From Thermoplasmatota archaeon (GTDB taxonomy: Archaea > Thermoplasmatota > E2 > DHVEG-1), in assembly GCA_018334795.1 (NCBI GenBank), contig JAGXLH010000067.1, positions 1 through 9,780 of the forward strand: a stretch of 9,780 nt of DNA, read 5' to 3'. The position numbers and the translations under genes are program-made. The first letter of the stretch is position 1. Each line of letters opens with the position of its first letter. The notes under the pieces were generated by a model. The model saw only the letters and a list, made by a program, of their open reading frames with translations. It did no database searches and had not been told where the DNA came from. Positions 7,507 through 9,780 of this stretch are shown here, piece after piece.

Positions 7507-8493
7507 TTATTGTTTTGATAAATAAGTGACGATTTCATTAACAAAAGATTCTGTTTTTTCTTTAGGAAGTATGGCGCCAAGGACTTCTTTTTTCCCACCG
7601 CATTTAAAACCATATTCTTTTCCTTTTTTTATCATGGGTTGCATGTCATTGTCAATGGTTCGCACATAAAGTTGATCTTCACTATCAAAATAGCCTTTGT
7701 TGACCACTACGGCATCTTGGTTGTTTGTCCACGCTAGTTTTCGGGTAATAGTTGAAATGATATTTGATTTGGTGTTCATGGTTTTCAAAATGATGCTATC
7801 TGTTTTGTTAATAGATTCATCAAGAATAGTGTTGATTTCTTCATCAAGTTCAGTTAAATTATTGTTCCAAGTAGTATTTTCTAAAATTGCTTTGTGTTCT
7901 GGATGATCAATAAGATAATATGGAGCTTGTTCAACTGCTTTTTTATCGCCTTTTTTGTAGTTTGAATCTAGTAAATAGGCCATTTTGTGTAAATCATCGA
8001 ATGTGATATTGTTTTTTTTGCAGAATGAATCAATGATTTTTGAAAAATGAGGATTCTCTTTGATTTTTTGTTCATGATCCCCAATGATTCCGAGTAGTCC
8101 ATACAGGTTCACATCATTTTCAAGGTAGTCATTGACAATCCAGCTGGCACTTGGGTATTCATCTGGGTCTTCGCCCTTGATCACTGGGTTGTGATGGAAG
8201 ACTTCTTTTATGACTTTTCCCAAATGATGATCAAATATGAGTACTTTTGATTCTTTTGCAAGATGTAATATGTTTTGTTCTGGAAGGCTCATGTCCACAA
8301 CGATGACAAAATCAAATCCTTTGCATTCTTTTAGTTCTTCATCAGTGAGAAAATAGTTTCCAAGTGTTGGTGTTTTATTGGTCGTTATCTTTTTTCCTAG
8401 TTTATCTATTACGAGTTTAGCACTACAGATTCCATCCGCATCCCAGTGATGAATGAGCAGGCCTTTTCCTTGTAGTTGATCGAATTCGTTCAT
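7507..8493 (-). CDS. DHH-family phosphoesterase, candidate PAP (3',5'-ADP) phosphatase
   Basis: The 328-residue protein has the DHH catalytic motifs in order: HWDADG at 16-21 (His16, Asp18, Asp20), VVDMS at 65-69 (Asp67), the signature DHH at 88-90 and IGDHE at 137-141. Together these form a two-Mn phosphoesterase centre. A C-terminal DHHA1-like domain ends in CGGKKEVLGA (298-307), where the usual GGGH substrate loop has Lys301 in place of His. The length fits NrnA-type enzymes, which degrade nano-RNA and dephosphorylate PAP, and also general archaeal RecJ-like DHH proteins. Lying between sat and cysC, upstream of a sulfotransferase, it is well placed to clear PAP, the inhibitory product of sulfotransfer; that role is inferred from context. 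No membrane segment is seen. A clear AGGTGA lies 9 nt before the ATG. Confidence 0.88.
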   Translation of the reverse strand: MNEFDQLQGKGLLIHHWDADGICSAKLVIDKLGKKITTNKTPTLGNYFLTDEELKECKGFDFVIVVDMSLPEQNILHLAKESKVLIFDHHLGKVIKEVFHHNPVIKGEDPDEYPSASWIVNDYLENDVNLYGLLGIIGDHEQKIKENPHFSKIIDSFCKKNNITFDDLHKMAYLLDSNYKKGDKKAVEQAPYYLIDHPEHKAILENTTWNNNLTELDEEINTILDESINKTDSIILKTMNTKSNIISTITRKLAWTNNQDAVVVNKGYFDSEDQLYVRTIDNDMQPMIKKGKEYGFKCGGKKEVLGAILPKEKTESFVNEIVTYLSKQ

Positions 8494-8502
8494 ATTGTTT
8501 TT

Positions 8503-8508
8503 TCACCT
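8503..8508 (-). promoter_or_regulatory. Shine-Dalgarno site AGGTGA for the DHH gene
   Basis: AGGTGA in the transcript sense lies 9 nt before the ATG at 8493. It is complementary to the conserved ATCACCT at the 3' end of archaeal 16S rRNA and fixes the start, which places HWDADG 15 residues in, as usual for this family. Confidence 0.75.
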
Positions 8509-8517
8509 TTTTAGTTT

Positions 8518-8532
8518 AAAAAAGAAAAGAAA
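8518..8532 (-). terminator. Pyrimidine/U-rich tract after sat, possible weak terminator
   Basis: In the transcript sense there are 15 consecutive pyrimidines, of which all but two are U, starting 5 nt after the sat stop. Archaeal RNA polymerase terminates at U-rich tracts without needing a hairpin. Inside this closely spaced gene run it would at most reduce read-through, leaving sat expressed above the downstream genes. Confidence 0.35.
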
Positions 8533-8536
8533 TAAT

Positions 8537-9664
8537 TTATTCGACGAATGGCTTGTCGAATTGTAGGATTGTTTCTGCGACTTCTTTTCTCATCATGTCT
8601 TCAGATGGGACGTTTCCTTCTCGAAGAAGAGCTCGGATTTTTTTACCGCTAAAGTTGATATGATATTTTTGATCATGCGGACAGATTTTGTCATTAACGA
8701 CGCTTCCACATTTGGTGCATCGTGAAAAACTTCTGAAAAACACGGGTGTGATTCCTAAATCTGGGAATTCTTTGAAGATATCGTGTGCATCGTATGGTCC
8801 GTAGTAGTTTCCTACTCCTGCATGGTCTCTTCCAACGATGAAGTGAGTGCAACCAAAGTTTTTTCTCATGATGGCATGATGAATTGCTTCTCGAGGTCCA
8901 GCGTATTTCATACTGGTTCGAAGAACGCTCATGACGCTTCGTTGTTTAAGATAGTATTTTTCCATGAGGGTTTCATAGCTTTTAAGAATCACTTCGTCTT
9001 TGAAATCTCCAGGTTTTTTCTTTCCAAGGATTGGGTTGATAAAGATCCCATCAACAAAGGTGAGTGCGGCTTTTTGGACGTATTCATGACCGAGATGTGG
9101 TGGGTTTCTGGTTTGAAATGCTACGATTTCTTTCCATCCTTTTTCATTGAAAAGAATTCTTGTTTCTCTTGGAGTGAGGTTGTAGTCATCAAATGTTCTT
9201 TTATTTTTGTTGATGAGGATGATGTTTCCGCCGATGAATGAATCGTTCATGTTGTAGAGCATGTCAACTCCCGGATGAGATGGATCTGTTGTGGTGTAGA
9301 TTTCTTTAGCAAGTGTTTTTTTGTCGTATTTGTAGATTTCTTTGACGTCGAGAAGAGCTTTGAGATCGGTTTCTTTGTTAGTAAGCATGATGGTGTCGCC
9401 TTCGCTGATTTCATCTTTTTTTGCACAATCAAAAAGGATTGGGAGGGTCCAAGGGGTGTCATTACTAAGGCGTTTGTGATGGACGACATTGTGTAAATCG
9501 TTGTAGCCGAGGAATCCAGTGAGTGGTGAAAAGACTCCTGATGCTATGTTCATCACGTCTTCAGCTAGGTTGGTATTGATTTCGTAGGTGGGCATTTCTT
9601 CAAATTCGGTTGATTCTTTTGTTATGTATCTATTGATGAGTTTATTTCCGTGTGGTCGTGGCAT
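8537..9664 (-). CDS. sat: ATP sulfurylase (sulfate adenylyltransferase), zinc-binding type
   Basis: The enzyme makes APS and pyrophosphate from sulfate and ATP, the first step of sulfate activation. The 375-residue protein begins with the family N-terminus PHGNKLINRY (4-13). It carries the nucleotide-binding QTRNPPHLGH (184-193, with His190 and His193), LRTSMKYAGPREAIHHA (248-264), GRDHAGVGNYYGPYDAH (278-294) and the SGKKIRALL loop (339-347). A zinc motif C316-x2-C319-x8-C328 followed by His (330 or 335) marks the single-chain prokaryotic Sat rather than CysD/CysN. There is no fused APS kinase domain; cysC is separate, two genes downstream. A GGAG about 10 nt before the ATG supports the start. 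The gene begins 17 nt after an upstream gene cut by the window edge, so the operon extends further. Confidence 0.97.
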   Translation of the reverse strand: MPRPHGNKLINRYITKESTEFEEMPTYEINTNLAEDVMNIASGVFSPLTGFLGYNDLHNVVHHKRLSNDTPWTLPILFDCAKKDEISEGDTIMLTNKETDLKALLDVKEIYKYDKKTLAKEIYTTTDPSHPGVDMLYNMNDSFIGGNIILINKNKRTFDDYNLTPRETRILFNEKGWKEIVAFQTRNPPHLGHEYVQKAALTFVDGIFINPILGKKKPGDFKDEVILKSYETLMEKYYLKQRSVMSVLRTSMKYAGPREAIHHAIMRKNFGCTHFIVGRDHAGVGNYYGPYDAHDIFKEFPDLGITPVFFRSFSRCTKCGSVVNDKICPHDQKYHINFSGKKIRALLREGNVPSEDMMRKEVAETILQFDKPFVE

Positions 9665-9681
9665 ATTTTTTATTCTCCTTT

Positions 9682-9780
9682 TTAGTCGAGGTATCCAAGT
9701 GCTCGGAGGCGGTCTTTTACTTTTTCTTCGTCGTCTTTGCTGAATGCTTCTTCTTGTTCGTCGTCTTCGACATTAGAGAT
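9682..9780 (-). CDS. C-terminal tail of an unidentified gene, 5' end beyond the window
   Basis: The last 32 codons and the TAA stop of a gene entering from the right edge are seen. The segment is highly acidic and then ends KVKDRLRALGYLD, a short amphipathic helix. Tails of the form R-L-R-x-L-G-Y-L occur at the C-terminus of many sulfatase / alkaline-phosphatase superfamily proteins, which would suit a sulfation locus, but 32 residues cannot establish this. Its stop is 17 nt from the sat start, so it is probably the upstream gene of the same operon. The frame is supported by the stop position and the spacing to the sat ribosome site. Confidence 0.6.
   Translation of the reverse strand: MSNVEDDEQEEAFSKDDEEKVKDRLRALGYLD

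Noticed and set aside
7485..7613. Upstream extension of cysC by 43 residues to an ATG at 7613
   Set aside because: It would overlap the DHH gene by 107 nt and adds a Lys-rich segment with no family match, while ATG 7484 has a strong GGAGG and gives the normal APS kinase length.
8783..9241. 152-codon open frame on the plus strand
   Set aside because: It lies entirely antisense to sat, over its most conserved motifs; the translation is Phe/Ser/Cys-rich with no recognisable domain and no ribosome site was evident.
9682..9780. Short repeated GTCGT/CTTCTT runs suggesting a tandem repeat
   Set aside because: They are explained by consecutive Asp and Glu codons in the acidic C-terminal tail of the entering gene.

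Overview
The window is a compact, AT-rich stretch in which every supported gene lies on the minus strand, so transcription runs from high to low coordinates. It most resembles an archaeal genome. The sugar-nucleotide enzyme is the roughly 400-residue archaeal form, with an LAAGEGKR nucleotidyltransferase domain plus a left-handed beta-helix, rather than bacterial GlmU. Several genes have archaeal-style Shine-Dalgarno sites (GGAGG, AGGTGA), and the DHH protein carries the HWDADG motif I associate with archaeal members. A small uncultivated (DPANN-like) lineage is possible, but that is inference and the sequence alone does not settle it.

Layout in transcription order. (1) 9780-9682: the acidic C-terminal tail of a cut-off gene. 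(2) A sulfate activation block, 9664-6289: sat (ATP sulfurylase), a DHH-family phosphoesterase, cysC (APS kinase) and a small PAPS-type sulfotransferase, separated by 43, 22 and 14 nt. (3) 6242-4815: a DASS/SLC13 anion:sodium symporter, followed by 4721-3864, a tandem-domain universal stress protein. (4) An amino-sugar nucleotide block, 3755 to the left edge: an archaeal GlmU-like enzyme, glmS with a GTG start 2 nt after it, and a paralogous sugar-phosphate nucleotidyltransferase cut by the window edge.

Reading the parts together: the symporter may import sulfate. Sat and CysC would convert it to PAPS. The sulfotransferase would spend PAPS, and the DHH protein would be well placed to remove the inhibitory by-product PAP. 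No PAPS reductase or sulfite reductase is visible, so the route looks directed at sulfation rather than cysteine synthesis. The next block makes UDP-GlcNAc precursors, so a sulfated surface glycan or glycolipid is a reasonable hypothesis. This link is inferred from gene order and has no direct support in the sequence.

There is no gene-free stretch over about 110 nt. The two largest gaps (93 and 108 nt) flank the universal stress protein gene and hold small inverted repeats and possible promoters. I saw no RNA gene, mobile element or CRISPR array.
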